From Polynucleobacter sinensis (GTDB taxonomy: Bacteria; Pseudomonadota; Gammaproteobacteria; Burkholderiales; Burkholderiaceae): 64,000 nt of DNA. Below are positions 27,846 to 38,762 of this stretch, one piece after another. The translations under genes were made by a program, and so were the position numbers. The stretch covers positions 434,001 to 498,000 of the forward strand of contig NZ_LOJJ01000003.1 in NCBI RefSeq assembly GCF_001595985.1. Reading direction: 5' to 3'. Position 1 is the first letter of the stretch; each line of letters starts with the position of its first letter. The notes under the pieces are model-generated. The model did no database searches. It saw only the letters and a program-made list of their open reading frames with translations, and was not told the origin of the DNA.

Positions 27846-29210
27846 TTACTTCTTTTTACCTTTTTTCCCTTTATCCGCATCAACATACGGGTTTTTAGCG
27901 GTATTCATCTGGATTCTTAAAGGGGTGCCACGCAACTTAAATACATCTCTAAAGCGCCCCTCAAGGTAGCGTTTATAGCTATCTGTAACCCCACTCAGAG
28001 ATGTGCCATGAATGACCACAATTGGGGGGTTCATGCCGCCTTGGTGGGCATAACGCAGTTTTGGCCGCCCCATCCCCACTCTTTTGGGCTGCTGATGCTC
28101 AATTGCCTCTTGCAAAATACGGGTCAGTTTTGGTGTTGGCAGTTTCGCCATCGCAGCAGCATAGGCCGCATCTACATCCTTAAATAACTCTTTCAAGCCA
28201 GTGCCTTTTTTGGCGGAAATAGGATGCACATTGGCGAAATCTAAAAAGCGTAGTTTTTGAGCAATCTCTAAACGGGCACGTTCTTTAACGTAAGAATCAA
28301 TTCCATCCCACTTATTGACCGCAACAACTAGCGCACGCCCTGCCTCAACAATAAATCCAGCTATGTGCGCGTCTTGCTCGGAAATATCTTGTTGAGCATC
28401 CAGCATCAAAATCACAACATTACAATCCGCAATCGCTTGCAGAGTTTTAACTACAGAGAACTTCTCGATCGCCTCAAATACTTTACCGCGGCGACGCAAG
28501 CCTGCAGTATCTACCAAAATATAGGGCTTGCCATTGCGCTCGAAGGGTACCTCAATCGCATCACGAGTGGTGCCCGGCATGTCAAATGCAATAACCCGCT
28601 CTTCACCGATGAGCTTATTAATTAAAGTGGATTTACCTACGTTGGGACGACCCACTACCGCAATTTTCATTGGGCGATTTGGATCGTTTTCCTTATCTTC
28701 TGGCTCGGGCTCTGGAATACCCAATGAATCTAAAGCATCATCAATTAAGCCGCGCACTCCATCGCCATGGGCTGATGAAATAGGAAACGGTTCGCCCAGG
28801 CCAAGCTCATGAAAGTCTGCAGTGACGACACCGGCTTGCATGCCTTCAGTCTTGTTCACAGCCAAGATCACTGGTCTACCAGTCTTACGCAAGAAATCTG
28901 CAATCACACGATCTTGCGGCGCCATTCCTAGACGTCCATCTACCAAGAAAATAATGATGTCAGACTCAGCAACCGCTTGCTTGGTTTGCTTAGCCATTTC
29001 AGCAACAATGCCAGTCTTTGCAACAGGCTCAAAGCCGCCGGTGTCTACGCAAATAAATGCGCGCTCACCAATCCGACCTTTACCATAGTGACGATCTCGC
29101 GTTAAACCAGAGAAGTCGGCAACCAAAGCATCGCGTGATCGTGTTAAACGATTAAAGAGTGTCGATTTACCAACATTAGGACGACCGACGATAGTGATTA
29201 CTGGATTCAT
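27846..29210 (-). CDS. der: Ribosome biogenesis GTPase Der
   Basis: A 454-residue double-GTPase: the first P-loop [12 protein letters not shown] at residues 8-19 and the second [12 protein letters not shown] near 187, each with its NKxD motif (NKTE-type in the first domain, NKWD in the second), and a C-terminal KH-like domain ending in a basic tail ([11 protein letters not shown]). It is required for late 50S assembly. It overlaps bamB by four bases (27846 end is followed by a 203-base gap to hfq), the normal yfgM-bamB-der order. Confidence 0.96.
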   Translation of the reverse strand: MNPVITIVGRPNVGKSTLFNRLTRSRDALVADFSGLTRDRHYGKGRIGERAFICVDTGGFEPVAKTGIVAEMAKQTKQAVAESDIIIFLVDGRLGMAPQDRVIADFLRKTGRPVILAVNKTEGMQAGVVTADFHELGLGEPFPISSAHGDGVRGLIDDALDSLGIPEPEPEDKENDPNRPMKIAVVGRPNVGKSTLINKLIGEERVIAFDMPGTTRDAIEVPFERNGKPYILVDTAGLRRRGKVFEAIEKFSVVKTLQAIADCNVVILMLDAQQDISEQDAHIAGFIVEAGRALVVAVNKWDGIDSYVKERARLEIAQKLRFLDFANVHPISAKKGTGLKELFKDVDAAYAAAMAKLPTPKLTRILQEAIEHQQPKRVGMGRPKLRYAHQGGMNPPIVVIHGTSLSGVTDSYKRYLEGRFRDVFKLRGTPLRIQMNTAKNPYVDADKGKKGKKK

Positions 29211-30361
29211 TTTGGACTGTACGCCGCTAGTTTTCCACCTTGAGATTGAATCAAGATGAGGCCGTTCACCGCAATCGGTGCGGCTGTAATTGGACTACTG
29301 TCATGACGAATCCGTGCAAGCATTTCGCCACTCGCTTGTGAGAGCGCATGCACATAACCCTGCGCATCACCCATCAGCAATACTTTGCCTATTGCCATAG
29401 GCTCACCCAAATCTCTAAAGGTTAATTGCGTATTTTCCCAAAACAAAGAACCGTCCTTTACTGCAAACGCACTAACGTGTGAACGCTCATTCGATGAGAA
29501 AACGAGATCAGGACTTTGGGCTGTACCGGTATAGCTTGAGAAATCCTTAAACCATAGTAAGTTTCCTGTTCGCGCTTGGGCACAACCAATGCGCCCCTGA
29601 TAGGACACGGCACAGATAGTCTCACCCTCCATGCTCGGTTTAGCGGTCACATCATTTAAGCGCTCGATTTCAGAAAAACCCTTAGGAAAGGATACGGGGG
29701 TCTCCCATATAAGGCCGCCATTAGCCATCGCTATCATGCCAAATCGACCGCCAGAAAATCCCGTGACAATGACTTCATTACCAATTGCTAACATCCCATA
29801 ACCAACGCGCAAAGATAAAGCGGATTGTTGACGCTGATAAGTCCAGCGACGAGCACCCGTCTGAGCATCCAGACCAACAAAGCGATTATCTAGAGTGCGA
29901 ATAATTACAACTCCAGCAGCAACCACTGGCTCGGATAACACTTCGCTACCAATGCTGACATTCCAGATTGCCTTGCCAGTATCGTCATAAGCATAAACAG
30001 TACCTTTTGTTGTCACAGCTGCAGTAGTGCGACCATCAGATCCCGGTCCAATTGAAAGACGATCGGGCACAGATACTTCCCACAATTTATTGCCCGTCAT
30101 TAAATCAATTTTGACAAGCTTGCCACTGAGTGAGGCGGCATAAACGGCATCACCCGCAACTGCCAGATGAAAATTAAACGGCTCAGAAGAGCCGACATTA
30201 GTCGACCACACTGGTGAGAGCTCAAATTGATTGCTAACAGGAACCAATTCAGCGGGCTTGCGCACGCGCGAGTTACCAGAACACGCTACCAAAGTAGCGA
30301 CAGCAGAGGTTAAAACCAAAGCGATTGTTACTAGCTTTACTACACGCTTGCATATCACCAT
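29207..30361 (-). CDS. bamB: Outer membrane assembly lipoprotein BamB
   Basis: A 384-residue lipoprotein: signal peptide with lipobox LVAC, then an eight-bladed PQQ-like beta-propeller (recurring G-x-x-WE/WT patterns such as [22 protein letters not shown]). It is a subunit of the BAM complex that folds outer membrane proteins. The ATG at 30361 shares bases with the stop of yfgM and is preferred to the GTG one codon earlier. The 3' end overlaps the start of der by four bases. Confidence 0.94.
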   Translation of the reverse strand: MVICKRVVKLVTIALVLTSAVATLVACSGNSRVRKPAELVPVSNQFELSPVWSTNVGSSEPFNFHLAVAGDAVYAASLSGKLVKIDLMTGNKLWEVSVPDRLSIGPGSDGRTTAAVTTKGTVYAYDDTGKAIWNVSIGSEVLSEPVVAAGVVIIRTLDNRFVGLDAQTGARRWTYQRQQSALSLRVGYGMLAIGNEVIVTGFSGGRFGMIAMANGGLIWETPVSFPKGFSEIERLNDVTAKPSMEGETICAVSYQGRIGCAQARTGNLLWFKDFSSYTGTAQSPDLVFSSNERSHVSAFAVKDGSLFWENTQLTFRDLGEPMAIGKVLLMGDAQGYVHALSQASGEMLARIRHDSSPITAAPIAVNGLILIQSQGGKLAAYSPK

Positions 30362-31020
30362 CACTGAGCTACTCCCCCAACAGCATCCAATTTAACCTTT
30401 AAGAGACGGCGCGCCTCCTCCGGAAATTCTTTTGCATCATTCAATTGTTTCCAAGCAGCCTCGTAGCTCTTGCGTGCGTCTGCCATTTTCTGCTGCGCCA
30501 AATACCAATCGCCACGTCGCTCCATCCAAAGCGCCTCAAATCCTGGGATAGCCTTCTCATTCAAAATACTATCAGCCTCAGCAAAATCATTTGCCGTCCC
30601 CTGCTCGATCAACTGAGCGGCCAAGCGCAATTTAGCCAAGGCTAAATAGCCTTTATCAGAAGCATTCTTAGCGGCCCAACGTAAATATTCTGTTGCCTTT
30701 GCTGTATCACCAGCATCCGAAGCAATCCTGGCGGCTACCAAACTAGACATTGCCGCATAAGGCGTGCCGGAGAATTGCTTTTGCAAATCATCGGCTGCGC
30801 GCAAGGTTTGATCTTTGTCACCCTTACCAATTGCAGTTACCATCGTTTCATATAACTGGGAAGCCGCAGCAGCTTGGCTATTTCGCCACCATTGATAACC
30901 GCTATAAGCCGCGTATGCCAATAAAGCCGCAGTCACCACACTGGTGATGAGGTTGCGATATTTCTGCCAAAAGGCTTTGAGTTGATCTAATTGTTCTTGT
31001 TCTTCTAGGTCTAAAGGCAT
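30361..31020 (-). CDS. yfgM: YfgM-like TPR inner membrane protein
   Basis: A 219-residue protein with a short cytosolic N-terminus (PLDLEEQEQLDQLKAFW), one transmembrane segment (about 27-44) and a periplasmic helical part with TPR-like repeats. The YfgM family partners with PpiD at the Sec translocon and assists periplasmic folding. The ATG at 31020 gives the typical family start and is preferred to upstream in-frame codons. The stop overlaps bamB. Confidence 0.9.
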   Translation of the reverse strand: MPLDLEEQEQLDQLKAFWQKYRNLITSVVTAALLAYAAYSGYQWWRNSQAAAASQLYETMVTAIGKGDKDQTLRAADDLQKQFSGTPYAAMSSLVAARIASDAGDTAKATEYLRWAAKNASDKGYLALAKLRLAAQLIEQGTANDFAEADSILNEKAIPGFEALWMERRGDWYLAQQKMADARKSYEAAWKQLNDAKEFPEEARRLLKVKLDAVGGVAQ

Positions 31021-31079
31021 ATCAATCCAAGCTAATAAATACAATAATCAATTACAAAGTTAATCGGAGTAAGCCCATT

Positions 31080-32399
31080 CTATTCGGTAGCGCCAACAAT
31101 GGCATCAATTACCGCTTCCACTAGGCTATCCAGAGCTACCGCTTTTTGCTGCCCGCTAGCCCGCAAATCCTTAATCTGAGCCTCATCTTTAGCCAACTCG
31201 TCAGGCCCAATAATGACTGCATAGGCCGCACCGCTGGCATCCGCCTTCTTCATCTGGGACTTAAAGCTAGCCGATTGCCCATCTGGGGGGCAAAATAAAA
31301 TCACATCAATACCAGCGCTACGCAGGCGCTCAGCAATAATCATGGCTGCTGTCAGGGTCTCACCGCCTTGATGCAATACAAAAACATCGCATTGCGCCTG
31401 TGCTTCTGGCAGGGATCCAGAGACCTTCATCAACTCAAGCACACGCTCCATACCCATTGCCCAGCCACATGCAGGAGCAGACTTGCCACCCATACGCTCG
31501 ATCAATGGGTCATAGCGACCACCACCAGCGATCGTACCTTGCGCACCAAGCTCCTCGGTAATCCACTCAAACACAGTGAGGTTGTAATAATCTAAGCCAC
31601 GTACTAAGCGAGGGTTAATCTTGCATGGAATGTTATTTGCCTTAAGCAAAGCCTGAACAGCTTCAAAATGCTTAAGCGACTCTTCACCCAAGTAATCTAA
31701 TAACTTAGGAGCGCCCTCAATCAACTCTTGCATTGCTGGATTTTTAGAATCCAAAATACGCAAAGGATTACTCAGCAAGCGACGTTGAGAATCTTCATCT
31801 AATTGTTCTTTGTGAGCCTCAAAGTAAGTCACCAAGGCGGCGCGATGCTGTGCACGCTCAGGAGCCTGCCCCAAAGAATTGATCTCCAAGCGTACCCCCT
31901 TGAGACCCAACTCATCCCAGAGACGCTGACCCATCAAAATAATCTCGGCATCAATATCGGGACCAGCAAAGCCCAGGGCCTCAATACCAAATTGGTGAAA
32001 TTGGCGATAGCGCCCGCGCTGTGGACGCTCATGGCGGAACATCGGCCCGGTGTACCAAAGACGCTTGGGTCCTTCGTATAGCAAATTATTTTCAACGACT
32101 GAGCGAACGATGGCGGCAGTACCTTCGGGGCGCAAAGTGAGTTGCTCACCGTTCAAGCGATCCTCAAAGGAATACATTTCCTTTTCAACAATGTCAGTTA
32201 CTTCGCCAATACCACGTTGAAATACTGCAGTTGCTTCAACAATCGGGGTACGCAAGAACTCATAACCATAGGCGCGCGTTAGGTCACGCAATACATGCTC
32301 CAAGTGTGCCCATTGCGCAGCATCCGCTGGCAATAGATCATTCATTCCGCGAACGCCATTAATCTTTTGGATCTTTTGTGTTTTAGCTTGATCAGTCAT
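31080..32399 (-). CDS. hisS: Histidyl-tRNA synthetase
   Basis: A 439-residue class II synthetase with motif 1 region ([13 protein letters not shown]), motif 2 ([18 protein letters not shown]), the His-specific [13 protein letters not shown] and AGGGRYDPL blocks and a C-terminal anticodon-binding domain. It charges tRNA-His. It is 55 bases downstream of ispG. Together with hisZ at 22.6 kb, it shows the two HisS-fold paralogues in one neighbourhood. Confidence 0.96.
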   Translation of the reverse strand: MTDQAKTQKIQKINGVRGMNDLLPADAAQWAHLEHVLRDLTRAYGYEFLRTPIVEATAVFQRGIGEVTDIVEKEMYSFEDRLNGEQLTLRPEGTAAIVRSVVENNLLYEGPKRLWYTGPMFRHERPQRGRYRQFHQFGIEALGFAGPDIDAEIILMGQRLWDELGLKGVRLEINSLGQAPERAQHRAALVTYFEAHKEQLDEDSQRRLLSNPLRILDSKNPAMQELIEGAPKLLDYLGEESLKHFEAVQALLKANNIPCKINPRLVRGLDYYNLTVFEWITEELGAQGTIAGGGRYDPLIERMGGKSAPACGWAMGMERVLELMKVSGSLPEAQAQCDVFVLHQGGETLTAAMIIAERLRSAGIDVILFCPPDGQSASFKSQMKKADASGAAYAVIIGPDELAKDEAQIKDLRASGQQKAVALDSLVEAVIDAIVGATE

Positions 32400-32454
32400 G
32401 ATGTGCTTTGAATATGGTTTTTATTATTTTTGTTTTAGATATCTGCGCTTATCG

Positions 32455-33723
32455 TTACTTGGGCGCGTAATTTTGATTGACGTATTCGTCCACAATCACC
32501 TGAAACTCTTCGGCGATATTTTCCCCACGCAAGGTTTTCACTTTTACGCCATCCACAAATACTGGGGCAGCAGGTGTCTCGCCAGTGCCCGGCAAAGAAA
32601 TACCAATATTGGCATGCTTACTCTCGCCAGGTCCATTCACAATACAACCCATCACAGCGACATTCATATTCTCCACGCCAGGATGGGTCTTTTTCCAAAT
32701 CGGCATTTGCTGACGTAGATAGGACTGAATGCTGGCAGCCAACTCTTGAAATGTAGTGCTCGTCGTTCTACCGCAACCAGGACAAGCAATCACCATTGGC
32801 GTGAAATTACGCAAACCCATGGTTTGCAAAATCTCTTGGGCCACAATTACTTCATTCTCGCGTGGCGCACCCGGATCTGGAGTTAAAGATACTCGAATCG
32901 TATCGCCAATGCCCTCTTGTAACAAAATACCCATTGCCGCTGTTGAAGAAACAATCCCTTTGCTACCCATTCCCGCTTCAGTGAGACCTAAATGCAAAGG
33001 ATAATCAGAGCGTCGAGAGAGATCGCGATAGACAGCCACTAAGTCTTGCACGTTACTGACTTTGCAAGAGAGCAAAATTTGATTAGGATCCATGCCAAAC
33101 TCAACTGCCTTTTCGGCAGACTGCAATGCAGACTGAATCAAAGCCTCAATCATCACTTCTTGCGCAGTCTTTGGCTCCGCTAGGGCTGCATTACTATCCA
33201 TGATGCTCGCCAGCAAATCTTGGTCCAGACTGCCCCAGTTCACACCAATCCGGATCGGCTTGTCATACTTGCAAGCTGCCTCAATCATTTGCGCAAACTG
33301 TGGATCGCGCTTAGCACCTTTACCAACGTTTCCTGGATTAATGCGGTACTTTGATAAAGCCTTAGCGCATTCTGGGTAGTCATTCAATAAGGTATGGCCG
33401 TTGTAATGAAAGTCACCAATGAGTGGTACTAATACATCCATCTTATCGAGCTGCTCTCGAATGTACGGCACCGCTGCTGCTGCAGCTGGAGTATCAACGG
33501 TAATACGCACCATCTCCGAACCGGCACGAGCAAGCTCTTTTACCTGAATAGCAGTACTAAGCGCATCCGCAGTATCGGTATTCGTCATTGACTGCACGCG
33601 AACTGGCGCATCACCACCAACTGTAATGACGTTCGTTTTCCAAATGACTTTAGCCTGGCGCGTTACACGCTTAGGTGACGGACCCAAAGGCAGCTTAGGA
33701 AGATGATTAGAAAAATTACTCAT
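32455..33723 (-). CDS. ispG: 4-hydroxy-3-methylbut-2-en-1-yl diphosphate synthase
   Basis: A 422-residue enzyme of the MEP isoprenoid pathway (also called GcpE). The TIM-barrel part ([22 protein letters not shown]) is followed by the 4Fe-4S domain with CPGCGRT and [12 protein letters not shown]. It reduces the cyclic diphosphate to HMBPP. The upstream neighbour is rlmN, 15 bases away; in Burkholderia and Ralstonia pilW and a rodZ-like gene lie between the two, and both are missing here. Confidence 0.96.
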   Translation of the reverse strand: MSNFSNHLPKLPLGPSPKRVTRQAKVIWKTNVITVGGDAPVRVQSMTNTDTADALSTAIQVKELARAGSEMVRITVDTPAAAAAVPYIREQLDKMDVLVPLIGDFHYNGHTLLNDYPECAKALSKYRINPGNVGKGAKRDPQFAQMIEAACKYDKPIRIGVNWGSLDQDLLASIMDSNAALAEPKTAQEVMIEALIQSALQSAEKAVEFGMDPNQILLSCKVSNVQDLVAVYRDLSRRSDYPLHLGLTEAGMGSKGIVSSTAAMGILLQEGIGDTIRVSLTPDPGAPRENEVIVAQEILQTMGLRNFTPMVIACPGCGRTTSTTFQELAASIQSYLRQQMPIWKKTHPGVENMNVAVMGCIVNGPGESKHANIGISLPGTGETPAAPVFVDGVKVKTLRGENIAEEFQVIVDEYVNQNYAPK

Positions 33724-33738
33724 GAGGATTTGCTTGAA

Positions 33739-34923
33739 TCAATCATCCAGTCGCTTGAGCCACTGCACAGGTTGCTCGGGAATAATAATTTTTGCATCAT
33801 GGACTGCGCGCTCACGCACCCGAGTGCGATCAACCACATCACCCGCTAATTGGCCGCAGGCTGCAGCAATATCGTCGCCTCGCGTCTTACGCACAGTAGC
33901 TACCATGCCGGCATCTAGCAGAATACTGGCGAATGCATGCACCCGTTGCGCTGGGGAACGCTTTAATCCAGATTCGGGGAAAGGATTAAAGGGGATGAGG
34001 TTGACTTTGCACTTGATGTTCGCAAGCAAACGCACCAATTCTTTCGCTTGAATATCAGAGTCATTAACACCATCGAGCATGCAGTACTCAAAGGTTAAAA
34101 AATCTCTTGGGGCAAACGGTAAATACCGCTCGCATGCGGCAAGCAATTCTCTTAAGGGATATTTTTGATTGAGTGGCACGAGTTGATCGCGTAGAGCATC
34201 GTTCGGCGCATGCAATGAGACTGCCAATGCTACTGGGCAATCCTGCGCCAAGCGATCAATCATTGGCACAACACCAGATGTCGAAACAGTCACACGACGG
34301 CGTGATAAGCCATAGGCGCGGTCGTCAAGCATGAGGCGCAAAGCAGTCACAACGTTGTCGTAATTGAGCAAGGGCTCACCCATACCCATCATCACCACAT
34401 TCGAGATGACACGGCCAGTATGCTCCCAGCCAGGGGTTGGGTATTCTTCAACACGACGTACTGCGTTCGGATCGTTGCGCAATAAGTGCTCAGCAAACCA
34501 CAACTGACCAATGATTTCACCAGCGGTAAGGTTGCGAGAGAAGCCTTGATGCCCAGTTGAGCAAAAACGGCAATTAACCGCGCAACCGGCTTGTGAAGAA
34601 ATACACAAGGTGCCACGATCATCTTCTGGAATGAATACAGACTCTACGGCATTGCCAGCACCAACATCAAGCAACCACTTACGGGTGCCATCATGCGCTT
34701 GCTCGTCTTTAATTACCGGGAGAGAAAGAACTTCTGCTTTATCGAGCAATGTTGCTCTGAAGCTTTTTGCTAAATCGCTCATGTCGTTGATGTCAGCAAT
34801 ACCACGTTGGTGTATCCACTGCATGAGCTGCTTTGCCCTAAAGGGCTTTTCATTCAACCCCGCGACATACGCTGCCATTTGGTCAGCGTCAAAATCTAAG
34901 AGATTTACGCGCGGGGAGGTCAA
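33739..34923 (-). CDS. rlmN: Dual-specificity 23S rRNA/tRNA methyltransferase RlmN
   Basis: A 394-residue radical SAM enzyme that methylates C2 of A2503 in 23S rRNA and A37 in some tRNAs. The cluster motif is CRFCSTG, within the [17 protein letters not shown] block; [19 protein letters not shown] and the late [18 protein letters not shown] block with a catalytic Cys are all visible. It is 15 bases upstream of ispG and 39 bases downstream of ndk, in one transcription direction. Confidence 0.95.
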   Translation of the reverse strand: MTSPRVNLLDFDADQMAAYVAGLNEKPFRAKQLMQWIHQRGIADINDMSDLAKSFRATLLDKAEVLSLPVIKDEQAHDGTRKWLLDVGAGNAVESVFIPEDDRGTLCISSQAGCAVNCRFCSTGHQGFSRNLTAGEIIGQLWFAEHLLRNDPNAVRRVEEYPTPGWEHTGRVISNVVMMGMGEPLLNYDNVVTALRLMLDDRAYGLSRRRVTVSTSGVVPMIDRLAQDCPVALAVSLHAPNDALRDQLVPLNQKYPLRELLAACERYLPFAPRDFLTFEYCMLDGVNDSDIQAKELVRLLANIKCKVNLIPFNPFPESGLKRSPAQRVHAFASILLDAGMVATVRKTRGDDIAAACGQLAGDVVDRTRVRERAVHDAKIIIPEQPVQWLKRLDD

Positions 34924-34962
34924 TGCGACTACTTATTCAATAGTTTGTTCAATAATCGTTAA

Positions 34963-35388
34963 TTAACGATTGAACACATTCATGCCAGGGAAGAAGAATG
35001 CAACTTCCACAGCAGCAGTTTCAGGAGCATCCGAACCGTGTACGGCGTTCGCATCGATGCTATCAGCAAAGTCAGCGCGAATTGTGCCTTTATCTGCCTT
35101 CTTAGGATCAGTAGCGCCCATTAAATCGCGATTCTTAGCAATTGCGCCTTCGCCTTCCAATACCTGAATCATTACAGGACCAGAAATCATAAAGCTCACC
35201 AAATCTTTAAAGAAAGGACGGTCTTTGTGAACGCCATAAAACTGCTCTGCTTCTCTTTGTGACAAATGCGCCATTCTGGAAGCAACGATCTTCAAACCAG
35301 CAGATTCAAAACGGTCATAGATCTTGCCGATGACGTTTTTAGCTACAGCATCAGGTTTGATAATAGAAAGGGTGCGTTCAATAGCCAT
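34963..35388 (-). CDS. ndk: Nucleoside diphosphate kinase
   Basis: A 141-residue enzyme that balances nucleoside triphosphate pools. It shows [13 protein letters not shown] at the start, the phosphohistidine site [12 protein letters not shown] and the closing FFPG. The ATG at 35388 has GGAG seven bases upstream and gives the usual family length; the track of the frame eight codons upstream has no support. Confidence 0.96.
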   Translation of the reverse strand: MAIERTLSIIKPDAVAKNVIGKIYDRFESAGLKIVASRMAHLSQREAEQFYGVHKDRPFFKDLVSFMISGPVMIQVLEGEGAIAKNRDLMGATDPKKADKGTIRADFADSIDANAVHGSDAPETAAVEVAFFFPGMNVFNR

Positions 35389-35694
35389 GCAAAACTCCAG
35401 TAGTGATTTCAAAGGTTTAGCTAAATTGGCGTTCTACAGGGGCTTAGAGGGGATTTTCTGCCCCACCACCTACAGCGCGCTCGGAATTCAGCGACCCCCG
35501 AATTATACAACGGCCGACCGTATTTACCCTGATCCCCACAAGGCTAAGCCATTGAATTTACAGGGCATAACCCTTCACTTTGTGGTCTTTTTCAACGGAT
35601 TTTGATGAGGGGCTTGAAATTTACCCATTTTGTCTATACTTACTGACAACAGCCCCCAGTGGGCTCCTGTAATTACTAGAAAGAAGGAGTCAAT
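35389..35694. other. Intergenic region between ndk and the Bax-inhibitor gene
   Basis: This 306-base divergent region holds no convincing gene. It must carry the ndk promoter (minus) and the promoter of the plus-strand gene; TTGAAA (35614-35619) and TATACT (35635-35640) are possible elements with a short 15-base spacer. AGCCC and GGGCT just downstream form a small hairpin in the expected leader. Confidence 0.4.
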
Positions 35695-36396
35695 ATGAGT
35701 GATCTGAACTCTTACGGCTTTGGGCAGACCGGCTCGATTAGCACCCCGCAAATACGCAACCGCGTATTGCGTAATACCTATGCCCTCTTGGCCCTATCCA
35801 TGGTGCCTACAGTGATTGGCGCTTGGCTAGGCGTTGCATTCGGCCTCAACTTTATGGCTGGTAGCCCTTTCTTAGGCTTCATCGTCTTTATGGCGATCGC
35901 TTTCGGTTTTTTCTGGGCAATTGAGAAAAACAAGGACACTGGCGCTGGCGTCCTTTTGCTTCTGGGTTTCACCTTCTTTATGGGCATCATGATGTCCGGC
36001 TTAGTGGGCTACACCCTAAATAGTTATAGCAACGGTGCTGCTTTAATCATGCTGGCCTTTGGTGGAACAGCAGCCATTTTTGCCGTAATGGCAACGATAG
36101 CCACTATCAGCAAGAGTGACTTTTCCGGAATGGGTAAATGGTTAATGGTGGGTGTTTTACTCTTGATCGTTGCCTCATTGGCCAATATTTGGTTGCAACT
36201 ACCCGCCCTGATGTTGACTGTGATGGTTTTGGCAATTGCTATTTTCTCCGCCTTCATTTTGGTTGATGTACAACGCATCATCAATGGTGGTGAGACCAAC
36301 TACATCATGGCTACATTAGCAATCTACTTGGATGTCTACAACGTCTTTACCAACTTGCTTGCACTCTTGGGCATTGTGGGCGGCGACAGAGACTAA
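35695..36396 (+). CDS. Bax inhibitor-1/YccA family membrane protein
   Basis: A 233-residue protein with about seven hydrophobic segments, starting after a hydrophilic head (SDLNSYGFGQTGSIS). The family pattern includes RNTYALLALSM, the middle ALIMLAFGGTAAIFA and the closing ALSIYLDVYNVFTNLL-like end with paired Asp residues (YLDVYN, GGDRD). YccA in E. coli is a substrate and modulator of FtsH, which fits the presence of hflKC in the window. AAGGAG lies before the ATG. Confidence 0.93.
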   Translation: MSDLNSYGFGQTGSISTPQIRNRVLRNTYALLALSMVPTVIGAWLGVAFGLNFMAGSPFLGFIVFMAIAFGFFWAIEKNKDTGAGVLLLLGFTFFMGIMMSGLVGYTLNSYSNGAALIMLAFGGTAAIFAVMATIATISKSDFSGMGKWLMVGVLLLIVASLANIWLQLPALMLTVMVLAIAIFSAFILVDVQRIINGGETNYIMATLAIYLDVYNVFTNLLALLGIVGGDRD

Positions 36397-36429
36397 GTTT
36401 GATTCTGACTAAACATGAAGCTTCAATAG

Positions 36430-36454
36430 AAAAGGCACCTGCGGGTGCCTTTTT
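36430..36454. terminator. Bidirectional terminator between the Bax-inhibitor gene and rlmD
   Basis: AAAAGGCACC, a four-base loop and GGTGCCTTTT make a stem with A on the left and T on the right, placed between two convergent genes. Confidence 0.9.
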
Positions 36455-36477
36455 CTTTAGCTGAGTTTACTGAGTTG

Positions 36478-37917
36478 TCAGACCTTTTCAAAGACCGCTA
36501 TTGACTCGACATGGGATGTGTGAGGAAACATATTGACGATACCAGCACTCTTGAGGGTATAGCCCGCCTGGTGACACAAAATATCTGCATCCCTGGCTAA
36601 AGTCTTAGGATTACAAGAAACATACACAATGCGTATTGGTGGAAAATCACTAGCCTGCTCATGTAATTGCGCCAGAGCTTGACAGATCTCCATTGCCCCC
36701 TCACGTGGAGGATCCATTAACCAGCGGTTAGCTCTACCCCATGAAGCAATCGTTTCTGTCGATACCTCAAATAGATTGCTTTGCATGAAGCTCACTTTAT
36801 CTGCGAGTTGATTATGCTGCGCATTGGACTTGGCTCTAGCAGTCAAGCTTTCTAAACCTTCAATACCCAAGACTTCGCTTGCCCGTCTTGCAAGTGGCAA
36901 AGTGAAGTTGCCAATACCGCAGAACAAATCAAGCACCCGATCGCCCGGCTTCACCTCGAGCAGACGAATTGCCCGACTCACCAAAGCGCGATTCATCAGA
37001 TGATTGACTTGCGTGAAATCCGCCGGCTTAAATGGCATTTCAATTTCAAACTCAGGCAAGCGATAACAAAGTTTTCCAGTGAGCGGATAAAACGGCGCTA
37101 CGGTTTCGATCCCCTTAGGCTGTAACCAGATCCAAACTTGATGTTGGTCTGCGAAGTCCCGCAAGAGTTGCTCATCTGCTGGCGTGAGGGGCAATAGATT
37201 TCTAAAGACTAAAGCCGTTACTGGACGCGCTTTTTTAGGGTCATCAGAATTCGGATTCTCGGGCTCGCCAACGGCGATCTCGATTTGAGGCATGCGGTCG
37301 ACGATCGATAAACCCATCACCAACCTGCGCATTGCGGGAAGCAGATCAGAAACATGTTTGGGTAAGATCTCGCAAGCAATCATATCCGCTACATAGCCAC
37401 TCTTACCTTCGTGAAAACCGATCAGCACTGTGCCCTTTTTGATTGAGCGATTCACAGCACTTAGGCGAGCACGATGACGATATTCCCAGGCAGGTCCACC
37501 CATTGGACGCAGAATTTCTTCTGGAGCAACTTTAGCAATATGTTTTAAATCATCCTCTAGAACACGTTGTTTCATTGCAATTTGCGCCCGAATATCCAAA
37601 TGCTGCATGGTGCAGCCACCGCACACACCAAACGCTTTACATTTTGGCTCGGCTCTAAAGACCGCTGGCTTGAGAATGTCGAGAACTTTAGCTTTGCTAA
37701 AGCGAGCCTTATCGCGGGTAATGACATAAGTCACTAGTTCGGTTGGCAAGGCTCCTTGAATAAAAACTACTTTGCCACTTTGTCCTGCCTCTGGGCTATT
37801 TCCAGCCTCTTCCTCAGTGGGGGCCAAGCGTGCAATACCCTGGGCATCAAGATCCAAAGATTCAACATAAATTGGCTCAGTCACAACAATGTGAACCGGT
37901 TTCTCTCCCCTACGCAT
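36478..37917 (-). CDS. rlmD: 23S rRNA (uracil-1939-C5)-methyltransferase RlmD
   Basis: A protein of about 479 residues. A TRAM domain (about 10-75) is followed by the iron-sulfur motif CKAFGVCGGC, and the SAM-dependent methyltransferase with LDLFCGIGNFTLPLA and the nucleophile Cys in VSCNPKTLARD. It methylates U1939 of 23S rRNA. The ATG at 37917 overlaps the stop of the exonuclease gene and gives the expected length; the frame extends 19 codons upstream without a good start. Confidence 0.94.
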   Translation of the reverse strand: MRRGEKPVHIVVTEPIYVESLDLDAQGIARLAPTEEEAGNSPEAGQSGKVVFIQGALPTELVTYVITRDKARFSKAKVLDILKPAVFRAEPKCKAFGVCGGCTMQHLDIRAQIAMKQRVLEDDLKHIAKVAPEEILRPMGGPAWEYRHRARLSAVNRSIKKGTVLIGFHEGKSGYVADMIACEILPKHVSDLLPAMRRLVMGLSIVDRMPQIEIAVGEPENPNSDDPKKARPVTALVFRNLLPLTPADEQLLRDFADQHQVWIWLQPKGIETVAPFYPLTGKLCYRLPEFEIEMPFKPADFTQVNHLMNRALVSRAIRLLEVKPGDRVLDLFCGIGNFTLPLARRASEVLGIEGLESLTARAKSNAQHNQLADKVSFMQSNLFEVSTETIASWGRANRWLMDPPREGAMEICQALAQLHEQASDFPPIRIVYVSCNPKTLARDADILCHQAGYTLKSAGIVNMFPHTSHVESIAVFEKV

Positions 37918-38731
37918 CCGGAGCAAAGCCTTGGAGATACTCTTGCCACTGAGCGCCATGAGGTTCTTTTGCAAGACTTTCCAGATATGCTTTTACAAAA
38001 GTGATTTCTTCTTTGTACTCTTCCAAGGAGAAGCCGCCACGCATGAGCTGAAAGCGGCAGTACATTAAATACGTATTGACCACATCGGTTTCGCAATAGC
38101 GACGAATCTCATCAATCTTGCCATCTTGATATGCGGGCCAAACTTGACTGCCATCCATGCCCATCTTCCCCGGAAATCCACAGAGCTTTGCTAAACCATC
38201 TAGGGGTGCATTAGCGCGTCCATTAAATTTTGCCAAGAGATCCATCATATCCAAATGGCGCATGTGATAACGACTAATGTAGTTATTCCACTTAAATTCG
38301 CGACTATCGTTTTCTTGGCTCTCACCCATCTCCCAATAGCGCGGCGCTTGTACATGATTAGCTAAAGCCCGGTAATGTAGAACAGGCAAATCAAAGCCGC
38401 TACCATTCCAAGAGACTAACTGGGGGGTGTACTTCTCAATTAATTCAAAGAAGGTTTGTATCAGAACCTTTTCATCATCCGCTATCGATCCTAAAGTGCC
38501 AACCTTAATCTGGGGTGAGCCATCTTTAGTTGTCCTACGAATCACACAGGAGATAGCGCATATGCGCTGTAAATAGAGAGGAAGAAACTCGCTACCCGTC
38601 TTCTCGGCACGATCTGCCATTGCTTTAGCAGCAACCTCGCTATCAGTCATCGATGCTGGATAGTCATCTAGACGACGCAATCCCGCCACATCTGGAATTG
38701 TTTCAATATCAAAGACGAGAACGGTTGCCAT
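37910..38731 (-). CDS. 3'-5' exonuclease of the DEDDy type (PolB_2-like)
   Basis: A 273-residue protein with FDIET at residues 7-11, NGSGFDLPVL near 125 and YCETDVVNTYL near 225, the three exonuclease motifs of DEDDy enzymes, in the layout of the predicted PolB-like 3'-5' exonuclease family (PF10108). It is expected to degrade or proofread DNA or RNA in the cytosol; the substrate is unknown. It lies between nlpD and rlmD, where rpoS is normally found in related genomes, and overlaps rlmD by 8 bases. Confidence 0.88.
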   Translation of the reverse strand: MATVLVFDIETIPDVAGLRRLDDYPASMTDSEVAAKAMADRAEKTGSEFLPLYLQRICAISCVIRRTTKDGSPQIKVGTLGSIADDEKVLIQTFFELIEKYTPQLVSWNGSGFDLPVLHYRALANHVQAPRYWEMGESQENDSREFKWNNYISRYHMRHLDMMDLLAKFNGRANAPLDGLAKLCGFPGKMGMDGSQVWPAYQDGKIDEIRRYCETDVVNTYLMYCRFQLMRGGFSLEEYKEEITFVKAYLESLAKEPHGAQWQEYLQGFAPDA

Positions 38732-38762
38732 ACTTAAATCGTTAGCGATTGAGTGACAGCAA

